Part shown: positions 34,658 to 41,362 of the stretch, piece after piece
Layout of the letters: each line of letters begins with the position of its first letter
Position numbering within the stretch: position 1 is the first letter of the stretch
Origin: Oceanobacter sp.
GTDB lineage: Bacteria > Pseudomonadota > Gammaproteobacteria > Pseudomonadales > Oceanobacteraceae
NCBI GenBank assembly: GCA_002733645.1
Contig: NVWL01000016.1
Coordinates: 30,665-72,026, forward strand
Length of the DNA: 41,362 nucleotides
Reading direction: 5' to 3'
Made by a program: the position numbers and the translations under genes
Notes under the pieces: generated by a model
Seen by the model: only the letters and a program-made list of their open reading frames with translations
Databases searched by the model: none
Told to the model about the DNA's origin: nothing

Positions 34658-35227
34658 ATGCGTAAGCTTATTGCAACTATGGTTTTGGCTGCTGCTTTGC
34701 CACTGACGGCTATTGCAGCCGAAGGTGATGCCCCAGCTACTAACCCAATCGCTGCCTTTATGGCACAAGGGTTAGATGCTGCTGCTGCTGTTGATGCTGC
34801 TATGGCCGCTGATCCTAGCTTGTCACTTGAAGATGCTCTGTCTGGCGCTATGGAAGCCGGTGCAGATCTTGGCGTTATTATGACGATTGCGCTTGCTAAG
34901 TCTGCAGATGCTACGGCTGCTGTTGCTGCGGTAACGGCTGCTGCATCTAGAAACGGGATTGATTCAAGCGCTGTTGCTGCCGCTGCTCAGGCTGCTGGTG
35001 TATCTGGTGATGCGATTGCTGCCGGTATTGCTCAAGGCGCTCCTACTGCTGCTGGTAACAACGGCAATGGCAACCAGAGCAACAATGGTCAAAATGGTAA
35101 TGGCAATCAGAATGCTCCAGGCCAAACAGGTAACACACCTGGCCAGAGTGGTCAGACGCCTGCTAACGGTTTTGTGGCTCCAACAGTGCCTACTCCACCA
35201 GCCAATGCTGGTCAGCCTATCAGCTGA
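34658..35227 (+). CDS. Secreted Ala-rich protein with Asn/Gly/Gln low-complexity tail
   Basis: A 189-residue protein with a clear signal peptide (MRKLIATMVLAAALPLTAIA, cleaved after AIAA). The mature middle is Ala-rich with regular AADP/AAVDAA-type helical heptads; the C-terminal third is Asn/Gly/Gln-rich (GNNGNGNQSNNGQNGNGNQN), then Pro-rich. No cysteine. I know no family. A strong terminator follows, so it is a single-gene unit with its own promoter. Possible surface or matrix protein (inference). Confidence 0.85.
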   Translation: MRKLIATMVLAAALPLTAIAAEGDAPATNPIAAFMAQGLDAAAAVDAAMAADPSLSLEDALSGAMEAGADLGVIMTIALAKSADATAAVAAVTAAASRNGIDSSAVAAAAQAAGVSGDAIAAGIAQGAPTAAGNNGNGNQSNNGQNGNGNQNAPGQTGNTPGQSGQTPANGFVAPTVPTPPANAGQPIS

Positions 35228-35246
35228 TTTTGGTTTAGTTACTGCG

Positions 35247-35276
35247 AAAACCCGGCTTTATGCCGGGTTTTTTTAT
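35247..35276 (+). terminator. Intrinsic terminator of the Ala-rich gene
   Basis: Stem AACCCGGC / GCCGGGTT with a 4-5 nt loop followed by seven T residues, 20 nt after the stop codon. Confidence 0.9.
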
Positions 35277-35682
35277 GGGTTAAATTTGTGAATTAAACTT
35301 TGTGGGCTAAACCTTGTGATTGTTGGCTATTCTCGCCTATCGTTAGCTTATGTGTCGGCTTAGGTGTCTGAATGAGTAACCTGCTGAGTGCGCTCTTTGC
35401 TTAAAGCAAAGCAAGGCCTCGTGGTTAAAGCCTAGGCATTACTTAATAACCATTGGCTTTAGTGGCCGGTAAGCTGTGCTGTTTCTGAGTAGAGGATTAG
35501 TGCGCTGAATAATTATTAGGCATAAAAAAGGCTCCCGAGGGAGCCACAAAGAAACTACTCCTCAAGAAGTAGCCGTAAAACTGGTTCGGCATTACTTGAA
35601 GTATCCATTTCAAGTCATTGCCATTAGTGCCAATTATGGCGTGTATTGTCATATTGTCAATCAAAATCGTTCAAGTATTGAA
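35277..35682. other. Intergenic region with hairpins, no gene seen
   Basis: Between convergent genes. It contains the terminator at 35524-35545, an ACTTGAA/TTCAAGT hairpin near 35595-35616, and a GTTCAA-GTA-TTGAAC hairpin at 35669-35683 at the phosphatase stop. No open frame or RNA gene is recognised. Confidence 0.5.
35524..35545 (-). terminator. Terminator for the phosphatase operon
   Basis: On the minus strand GGCTCCC-TC-GGGAGCC followed by six T. It lies 138 nt beyond the phosphatase stop, the only good terminator there. Confidence 0.75.
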
Positions 35683-36342
35683 CTAAAGACGTTTAATGAT
35701 GAAATCGTTGCCTAAGAACACGCCCGGTTCAATGTATATGCGATTTCCGAGCTTGAGTTCACCTTCGCTGACGCAGTGCCCGTGAAACAAATAATCTATA
35801 CCGTTTATTGAGTGTGGTGAACGGCTTCGGAAGTTTCCGCGAGACCAAATGCAGCGGTACAGTTCATCCGAGGTAAAACGTTCGAACGAGTTCCAAGATT
35901 GCGCTGGGTAGTCGGCATGTACAATGCCATAGCGAACACCTTCTGATGATTCCACTTCGATGGCAATGGGGAGTGCTTCTATCAGGTCAAACCATTGTGG
36001 CCATTGCGATGCGTCGGTGTCCATTATCCAGTTGCCGCCATGGTTTAGCCATGTCATTCGGTCTTTGCTGTTTTGGTACTTCATGCCACTGAGCATTAGG
36101 TACTCGTGGTTACCTAGCACCGAGAAAAACCAAGGTTCGTTGAGCAACGCTAGTGCTTCTATAGACTCTGGGCCGCGATCAATTAAGTCGCCCACACATA
36201 TTAATCTATCTACGGTGGCGTCAAAGCCGATAGTATCCAATTGCTTTAGCAATTTTTGGGCGTGCCCGTGTATATCGCCCACTACATAGTCATTACCTTT
36301 GGTGTTTACCGGCAAAACTAGGCGATTTGCTTTCAGTTTCAT
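35683..36342 (-). CDS. PPP-family serine/threonine protein phosphatase (metallophosphoesterase)
   Basis: A 219-residue phosphatase like PrpA/PrpB and lambda PP. Motifs: GDIHGH (about residue 22), GDLIDRGPES, and GNHEYLML for metals and phosphate; VHADYPA and a final FHGHCVS give the other ligands. ATG 36342 was chosen, since the longer in-frame reading (to 36585) would overlap the O-antigen ligase gene antisense-free but in another frame. It starts 15 nt after the ligase stop, so a role linked to surface polysaccharide signalling is possible but unproven. Confidence 0.92.
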   Translation of the reverse strand: MKLKANRLVLPVNTKGNDYVVGDIHGHAQKLLKQLDTIGFDATVDRLICVGDLIDRGPESIEALALLNEPWFFSVLGNHEYLMLSGMKYQNSKDRMTWLNHGGNWIMDTDASQWPQWFDLIEALPIAIEVESSEGVRYGIVHADYPAQSWNSFERFTSDELYRCIWSRGNFRSRSPHSINGIDYLFHGHCVSEGELKLGNRIYIEPGVFLGNDFIIKRL

Positions 36343-36356
36343 TTCAGAATCCAGCA

Positions 36357-37685
36357 CTAACGTCGGAAAGAGTGTGTACGGTTTTGATGAGGTGACCACC
36401 GAGCTATGGCACCCAGCGCCAATATAAGCACAAAAACCATCGCATTGGCAGGTATCTGCAAGTTGAAGTCTACTGTTGAGTGAATTCCAATGGCCACTAT
36501 GGCCATAGTGACGGCAAACCCCACACCTTGATAAAACGAGCTGTTGCGCTGCCGCATTGCTGCAACCCCAGACCAAAACGCCCATAGCACGAGTAATCCG
36601 AGCGCTAGAAATGCTGGTAAACCAAACTCCGCTAAAAACTGTGCGTAATCATTGTGCGCGTTGTTGTAGTACTGGGTTGAATTGATGTCGTCACTTTTTT
36701 CACTCGGGAACACGTAGATAAAGGTTCCTGCACCTATTCCGGTTACTGGATACTCTTTCCAGAGGTTGATTGTGTCTCGTGTTACTTCGTCTCGGCTTTC
36801 GGTGTCGGTGGTGGTTTTTTGTAAGCGCTCGGCGACTTTATCGACGCCAAAGAAGGTACCTACGATGGCGATATCAATTATAAGCAAGCTACTGAGTAAT
36901 ACTGTCGTGGCTGTGGTTTTGTTGCGCATTAGTAATAAAGCTAAACCGCCAGCGATTAACAAGCTGGCAAAAAATGCGGAGTTGCCCATACGAGAGCGCG
37001 ATAACACTAAGGCAATCACAAGAACAGCAAGCAGCAAACGTAAGATCACTTTTGTGCTGAGTAACATTTTAACCACTTGCCTAGCTCGCTGGCGCAAGCT
37101 ACCTGAGTAGCTTGCAGGCTGGCCGAGTAAAAGCCCTATCCCTAGCGCTAACGAAAGCTCCATAAATCCGGCTAGGTGGTTACGGTTTAAAAACGTGCCG
37201 GTGGCTACGCCTTGATATTTATCTTTGGGTTGGAAAAAACCGTACTCCACACCTGAGAGAGTCATGGTTGATCCGTATATGGCCTGAGCCGCAGCGGCAA
37301 GCACGACAATCCAAATGATTTCTTTTACTCGCTGGCGGGTATCGATAATAAGTAGACACAAGGTAAAGAAACCAGCGTAAGTGACGCCTTTTTGCAGCGA
37401 GACCAATGAATCATGCGGGCTAAGCGAGAACACAAGCCACTGCACGACACACCAAATTTGTACTCCCCAAATGAGCGCTAAAGGCAAAGCGGCGTGCCGG
37501 AATGCTACCGGTAAGGGTAAATAAGGCAGTTGATTGAAACGCTGACTCATGGAGAGGGATCGAAGCTCTAACGCCAGTAATGCAAACACCGTCATACCGG
37601 CGAAAGACCAAGCCCAGCCTGTGTCGAGACCAAATGGTAGAGGCAATAAAAAAACAAGCACGCGAAAAGCGTTCCAGCGATTCAT
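36357..37685 (-). CDS. O-antigen ligase family protein (Wzy_C domain)
   Basis: A 442-residue polytopic membrane protein with about 12 helices. The Wzy_C signature: GTFLNRNHLAGFMELSLA, LSRSRMGNSAFFASLLI, then a periplasmic loop with GIGAGTFIYVFPSE and YNNAHNDYAQFLAEFGLPA, ending in an aliphatic helix. The NRNHLAG and HNDYAQFLAE motifs occur in this family of polymerases/ligases. It may be a second polymerase, distinct from the one at 29248, or a ligase moving the glycan to lipid A core or protein. No strong ribosome site. Upstream gap holds a large inverted repeat. Confidence 0.9.
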   Translation of the reverse strand: MNRWNAFRVLVFLLPLPFGLDTGWAWSFAGMTVFALLALELRSLSMSQRFNQLPYLPLPVAFRHAALPLALIWGVQIWCVVQWLVFSLSPHDSLVSLQKGVTYAGFFTLCLLIIDTRQRVKEIIWIVVLAAAAQAIYGSTMTLSGVEYGFFQPKDKYQGVATGTFLNRNHLAGFMELSLALGIGLLLGQPASYSGSLRQRARQVVKMLLSTKVILRLLLAVLVIALVLSRSRMGNSAFFASLLIAGGLALLLMRNKTTATTVLLSSLLIIDIAIVGTFFGVDKVAERLQKTTTDTESRDEVTRDTINLWKEYPVTGIGAGTFIYVFPSEKSDDINSTQYYNNAHNDYAQFLAEFGLPAFLALGLLVLWAFWSGVAAMRQRNSSFYQGVGFAVTMAIVAIGIHSTVDFNLQIPANAMVFVLILALGAIARWSPHQNRTHSFRR

Positions 37686-37794
37686 TAAGAGGTAACCATT
37701 AAAAGTGAATCATTTTAAATGAGGGTGGATCATAGCCCTGACGGAGGGATGTATCAATCAAGCGTGGGCGCGGGTGAAATATAGATCGAATGAA

Positions 37795-37865
37795 ACGTAG
37801 GTCGGAAAAGCCAGGACATTGTCTGGACATTATCGGAAGGCGCCTTCGGCTTTTCCGATCTACGT
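37795..37865. repeat. Long imperfect inverted repeat
   Basis: Arms of 18 bp, acgtaggtcggaaaagcc and ggcttttccgatctacgt (one mismatch), around a 35-bp centre that itself pairs (tcggaaggcgccttc). A REP/MITE-like element between the ligase and M19 genes, unlike the gaaggcggg family. Confidence 0.85.
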
Positions 37866-37878
37866 GTTGCAATTTCGG

Positions 37879-40044
37879 TTATAGCTCGTAATCGATGCCT
37901 TCTGGGTCGTGGTGGTTGGTTACACCTGAGCGCTCTGCTCGTTCCCACGTTTGCAAGTAAGCTTCTGCGGAGTTCATTACGGCTTCGTAGATGCGTGTGG
38001 GTGCACGTTGACGAAGGTCTTCGATGAAATCGGGCAGTAATCCATAGTGGGCGATGCCGTCGGTGTTTAGATCAAACACTCGGTTGCCTGAGATTTGTTT
38101 ATCAAACTCAATACCAAATTCCGAGGTAAATGGGTATACCAATGGCAGTTCTGCCGCATCTGAACGCGGGCCAGGTTGCCCACCCAATCCACTCATGTCG
38201 GTACCGATACCAATACCATTCCAGTAAGGAGTTGCTTCGGTGATGCTTAAGTAGCGGTCTACACGATACGTCATGTCGTTGGCATCGCTGTTGTACGGCG
38301 CTGCAAAACCACCCGCTTCGATGAGGCGTTCGGTGTTGTCGTGGACGGTGCCGCCTTTACCGCTGCGCATCCAGCTGTGTGTGGTTAACACGCCGCTGTA
38401 GCCACGAGCTTCGGCGATGTCCATTACGGCGGTCGCGGTGTCGGTGCTCATGTGATCAAGCTCAACCAGCATTTTCATGTCGATCATGCGGTTAACAAGA
38501 TAGCTACCTAGCTCACTTAAGCCGTGGCTGTTGCAGTGTTCTATGTCTTGGTCATATTCCGGGTTTAAGTGCACCGCATCGAGTATTTCGCGGATGCCGT
38601 CAATATCACCAATCAATGGGAAACCACTGGCCATTGAGCGCCCTTGGGTGTGTTCGTCACATTCTTTGGTTTCAAAGAATCGACCGGATGAGAGTAATTG
38701 ACCAATGTTAATAAATCCGTCTTCTACCGCTGAGCCAGCCAATTGATTATCGAATTTATGGGTTGGGTACAGCGAGCGGACGCCAAGGTCGTAGACTTCT
38801 TGCAGTAGGTCTTCGATGGTGTCGCGTGTACAGAAATCATTGAGGCCACAGTTAAACGTCTCTGAGGCTTCAATCCCCATGACTACGGCCATACGGCCAG
38901 CCGCAATGGTTTCGCGCGCATCTTCTGGGCTGGTTACAATATGAAAGAAGCCTTTTCCCGGCCCGCCCGCTTGGGCATCAATGTAATCTTCCAGTTCATG
39001 TAGGCGCTGAGCCTGTAAGCGAATACTGTCCATCACGTTACAGCTGTTGGGGTTGATCCATGAGGCTGGGTTGATGTTGCTTTGTGCCCAACACAGTACT
39101 TCGTTTTCGACGAGGTTGGTGACCATGACGCGTAAGCCAGACAAGTAAGCTCGTTCCATCCATTTATGGTAGTAGCCCATATGGCTCATCTGTTGAGCGT
39201 TTGGCCACCATGGGAAGTCTGGCCAACCGCGCGTGTCGTAGCGATTTGTGATGTCGTCAAAGGTATATAGGTTACCAATTAGATCGAGTGCACCGTCTTT
39301 GCCGTGTAGGTGTTTTGAGTCTTTTAGGGCTTCTTCAACCCCCCAGCGGTTGAAGGGTTCGCCTGCCATGAACTTGCCACCCATAAACTCATACGAGGTG
39401 ACGTGTGCGTGTGCATCTATGTAACCGCGTACAGGCTGACTGGCATCTCCCGCTAATTGCTGACGCTGCCCATCGCTGTTGAGTGAGACTTCGGGGAAGT
39501 CGGTACACCCTTCAAGTGCCACAATACGAAGTGTATCTTCTTGATGGAAACTAGCATCTAACCAGCCCGTAAAATAAAGCTCGCCGTCGTTGGTGTGATG
39601 CCCCATCGACATACGACGCGTGGTTGAGCGCAGTTCAAAACCGGCGTCTTCCCGAGTAATTTTCCACTCGTTGTTATCACTGAGGGTATTATTTGCCACC
39701 ACGCCTGCGGTGAGATGACTACTCAGGTAGTAACCGTTACTGTCGCGCAATAAAAAGTGCCCGGTTTGAGTTGGCTTCACATAGAAGCGGCTAGCGTTTG
39801 AATCATTTTCGGCAAGCACTTCGTATGTTGGCAGACCATCAAGCTGACCTGGGTTTTCGTCAAATTGTACAAATTTGCCATTGTCGTTCGACTGTAAGCC
39901 AAAACAACCTTGAGCGAGTTCGTCTACTCTGCCATCAAACAATGGTAGGAGGTCTGGGGTGTTGTCCGGTACTTCGGACATAGCATGTGTGATGGCCGAG
40001 GTGGCCGTCGCCGCGATGATTACAGCCAACTTAATAGAGTTCAT
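37879..40044 (-). CDS. Secreted M19-family dipeptidase-like amidohydrolase with N-terminal extra domain
   Basis: A 721-residue protein with signal peptide (about 1-21, ending THA). Residues about 35-170 look like a beta-trefoil-type domain (repeated GKFVQF, GHFLLRD, NGYYLSS, NEWKI units). The rest is a metal-dependent TIM-barrel of the M19 group: DAHAHVTS, MGIEAS, YPTHKFDNQ, ELDHMS, THSWMR and GIGTDMSG with putative metal-binding His/Asp. M19 enzymes cut dipeptides, but this long secreted form has an unknown substrate. ATG 40044 has an AAGG site; the frame opens 20 codons earlier. Confidence 0.9.
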   Translation of the reverse strand: MNSIKLAVIIAATATSAITHAMSEVPDNTPDLLPLFDGRVDELAQGCFGLQSNDNGKFVQFDENPGQLDGLPTYEVLAENDSNASRFYVKPTQTGHFLLRDSNGYYLSSHLTAGVVANNTLSDNNEWKITREDAGFELRSTTRRMSMGHHTNDGELYFTGWLDASFHQEDTLRIVALEGCTDFPEVSLNSDGQRQQLAGDASQPVRGYIDAHAHVTSYEFMGGKFMAGEPFNRWGVEEALKDSKHLHGKDGALDLIGNLYTFDDITNRYDTRGWPDFPWWPNAQQMSHMGYYHKWMERAYLSGLRVMVTNLVENEVLCWAQSNINPASWINPNSCNVMDSIRLQAQRLHELEDYIDAQAGGPGKGFFHIVTSPEDARETIAAGRMAVVMGIEASETFNCGLNDFCTRDTIEDLLQEVYDLGVRSLYPTHKFDNQLAGSAVEDGFINIGQLLSSGRFFETKECDEHTQGRSMASGFPLIGDIDGIREILDAVHLNPEYDQDIEHCNSHGLSELGSYLVNRMIDMKMLVELDHMSTDTATAVMDIAEARGYSGVLTTHSWMRSGKGGTVHDNTERLIEAGGFAAPYNSDANDMTYRVDRYLSITEATPYWNGIGIGTDMSGLGGQPGPRSDAAELPLVYPFTSEFGIEFDKQISGNRVFDLNTDGIAHYGLLPDFIEDLRQRAPTRIYEAVMNSAEAYLQTWERAERSGVTNHHDPEGIDYEL

Positions 40045-40294
40045 GGCAGTCGCCTTTTTATTGTTTTTATAATTTTGCCTATTGATCAGCCTACCATGAC
40101 CCATCGAAGGCTTGTTGATATTGGCTTCCTGTGATCACTTTTTTGCCGCAACTAATCTGTGTTTGCGGAAAGATATGCAGCTACATCAATAACGGGGCGC
40201 GGGGACGAGTATAAAATTCGGTGTTAGGTCGGTTAGTCAGGTAAACTTGCCGCCTAATTTTTTGCCTTTAACTTACAAAATCAATGGAGTGGCT

Positions 40295-41230
40295 ATGTTT
40301 GCTTTTCATTCTAGGTTTGCTTTTCATTCTAGGTTTGCTTTTCATTCTAGGCTCGCTTTTCGTTCTCGCCCTGCTATTGCCCGCCAGTTGGTAACTGCGG
40401 CTCTAGTTATGTCGGCCACGGTGATGTCTGGCTGTGCGTCACTAAAACAAATGATAGATGTACAAAAGCCAACCGCTTCTGTGGCGGGGGTATCTTTGGG
40501 TGATTTATCACTTGATCAAGCCACCTTACTGGTCGATGTGGCTATCGCTAACCCAAATCCATTCACGCTAGATGCGGCGGGCTTTGATCTTGATTTGACG
40601 ATTGCTGGCCAGCAATTGGCCAGTATTGCTCAGCCTGATGCGGCGGTGTCTGTTCCTGCTAAGGGCAATAATTCGATTCAACTACCGGTGACGTTAAAGT
40701 TTAGTGAGATTGCCGCTGCAATCGGTGGTTTGGGCAGTAAGAATTCTGTGGATTACGCTCTGGATGGCAATATCACGATGAACTTACCTGTACTCGGCGA
40801 TATTAGTTTGCCGGTCAGTTTTGCAGATATGTTGCCTATTCCACAGTTACCGAAAATCAGCTTCAGCGATGTCTCTTTGAGTGATGTGAGCTGGAGTGGT
40901 GCCAAACTGAAGGTGGATTTAGATGTAAGTAATCCAAATATCTTTGGTCTGGATTTAAATACCTTGGCTTACAACTTAGAGGCCGAAGGTAAATCATTGG
41001 GGAGTGGTTCTCTTGAGGGCGTTAAGCTTGAAAAAGGCCAAACTCAAACGCTGTCTATTCCTATGGATGTAAGCCTGACTAATTTGGGAATTAGCCTATT
41101 CCGCATGTTATCCGGCGGTGAGGCGGTTGATATTGGTTTAAGCGGTAAAGCGGATGTTGCGCCGGATATTGGTGTATGGAAGCCTGAACCAATGACGTTT
41201 GAAGCGAAGCGTACGTTGAATCAAAAGTAA
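40295..41230 (+). CDS. LEA14/WHy-domain lipoprotein
   Basis: A 311-residue lipoprotein with a lipobox (VMSGC, then ASL). Two repeated WHy/LEA-2 domains follow (first about GVSLGDLSLDQATLLVDVAIANPNP, described in parts; second DVSLSDVSWSGAKLKVDLDVSNP), each with an NPN-type motif. Such proteins are known as desiccation/hypersensitive-response homologues of uncertain role. ATG 40295 has GGAG and is chosen over the TTG-opened frame at 40247. Before the signal peptide is a repeat FAFHSR x3, LAFRSR. Confidence 0.88.
   Translation: MFAFHSRFAFHSRFAFHSRLAFRSRPAIARQLVTAALVMSATVMSGCASLKQMIDVQKPTASVAGVSLGDLSLDQATLLVDVAIANPNPFTLDAAGFDLDLTIAGQQLASIAQPDAAVSVPAKGNNSIQLPVTLKFSEIAAAIGGLGSKNSVDYALDGNITMNLPVLGDISLPVSFADMLPIPQLPKISFSDVSLSDVSWSGAKLKVDLDVSNPNIFGLDLNTLAYNLEAEGKSLGSGSLEGVKLEKGQTQTLSIPMDVSLTNLGISLFRMLSGGEAVDIGLSGKADVAPDIGVWKPEPMTFEAKRTLNQK
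40298..40369. repeat. 18-bp coding tandem repeat in the lipoprotein leader
   Basis: Three perfect copies of tttgcttttcattctagg plus a fourth diverged copy (ctcgcttttcgttctcgc) encode FAFHSR, FAFHSR, FAFHSR and LAFRSR, lengthening the n-region ahead of the lipoprotein signal helix. Confidence 0.92.
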
Positions 41231-41263
41231 TCATTTTACTGATAACTGAATATCGCCGTTTAT

Positions 41264-41362
41264 CCTAGGGCACCTCTGATTAATGCAGAGGAGGCTGCGG
41301 CTTTCAGGAAAATGGCAGTTCAAGGCGCTACTTTGAAGGCATGGCGGGTCACGTCAAAAAGT
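41264..41362. mobile_element. Candidate repeat or insertion-sequence end, cut by window edge
   Basis: After the WHy gene comes CCTCTG-ATTAATG-CAGAGG (41273-41291), a perfect 6-bp-stem hairpin, then sequence that continues off the window. The hairpin sits in a non-coding tail and looks like the border of a mobile or repeated element, but no transposase is visible. Confidence 0.3.

Noticed and set aside
36343-36585. N-terminal extension of the phosphatase
   Set aside because: This part lies within the ligase coding region in another frame and has no family similarity; ATG 36342 gives the normal start.
1-41362. tRNA or rRNA genes and integrases
   Set aside because: Looked for tRNA-like T-arm and anticodon patterns and integrase-type proteins; none recognised by eye.

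Overview
This window looks like a chromosomal stretch from a marine-type gammaproteobacterium. The evidence is Wzx/Wzy-type exopolysaccharide genes of Vibrio/Alteromonadales flavour, moderate GC with AT-rich islands, and dispersed short palindromic repeats. The exact genus cannot be fixed from sequence alone. Almost the whole window is one minus-strand superlocus for a surface polysaccharide, so it is best read from right to left.

Right flank (about 35.7-41.4 kb): a WHy/LEA-type lipoprotein on the plus strand, a secreted M19-family dipeptidase-like enzyme, an O-antigen-ligase-family membrane protein and a PPP-type phosphatase. Centre right (about 31.7-35.3 kb): a plus-strand secreted Ala- and Asn/Gly-rich protein, an APS kinase (CysC), a DHH/DHHA1 phosphoesterase, a cluster of palindromic repeats and a truncated flippase. 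At 24.7-31.5 kb lie three glycosyltransferases, a Wzy-like polymerase, Gmd and Fcl (GDP-L-fucose). At 20.5-24.7 kb the sugar-nucleotide operon is interrupted by an AHH-nuclease toxin with its probable immunity gene, a GDP-mannose hydrolase and an unrecognised two-gene unit. ManC and ManB follow (17.3-20.4 kb). Next come two tandem HepT/MntA-like (HEPN/nucleotidyltransferase) modules on the plus strand (15.7-17.3 kb).

Ugd (14.2-15.4 kb) is followed by an apparently inserted cassette (9.1-14.2 kb): a complete Wzx flippase, a coenzyme-F420-hydrogenase-beta-like protein, a polysaccharide pyruvyltransferase and a GT25 glycosyltransferase. A second, truncated copy of the ugd 3' end (8.83-9.08 kb) closes the cassette. 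A beta-CASP metallo-beta-lactamase gene separates it from the assembly/export operon at 0.2-6.8 kb. That operon holds an UndP-glucose-1-phosphate transferase, a VanZ-like protein, an outer-membrane beta-barrel, a short Wza-like OPX protein, a Wzc-type tyrosine autokinase and a VpsP-like protein. Its content closely matches the Vibrio vpsL-Q segment.

The pathway can be followed. ManC/ManB give GDP-mannose, Gmd/Fcl give GDP-fucose, and Ugd gives UDP-glucuronate. The initiating transferase loads glucose-phosphate on undecaprenyl phosphate, several GTs extend the unit, pyruvyl decoration is possible, Wzx/Wzy flip and polymerise it, and Wzc/OPX/beta-barrel export it. The most interesting signals are the ugd duplication bracketing a decoration/flippase cassette, a palindromic repeat inserted in frame inside manC, tandem HepT/MntA modules, the toxin/immunity and unknown gene pairs buried in the fucose operon, and duplicated start-codon mini-ORFs before the VanZ-like gene.
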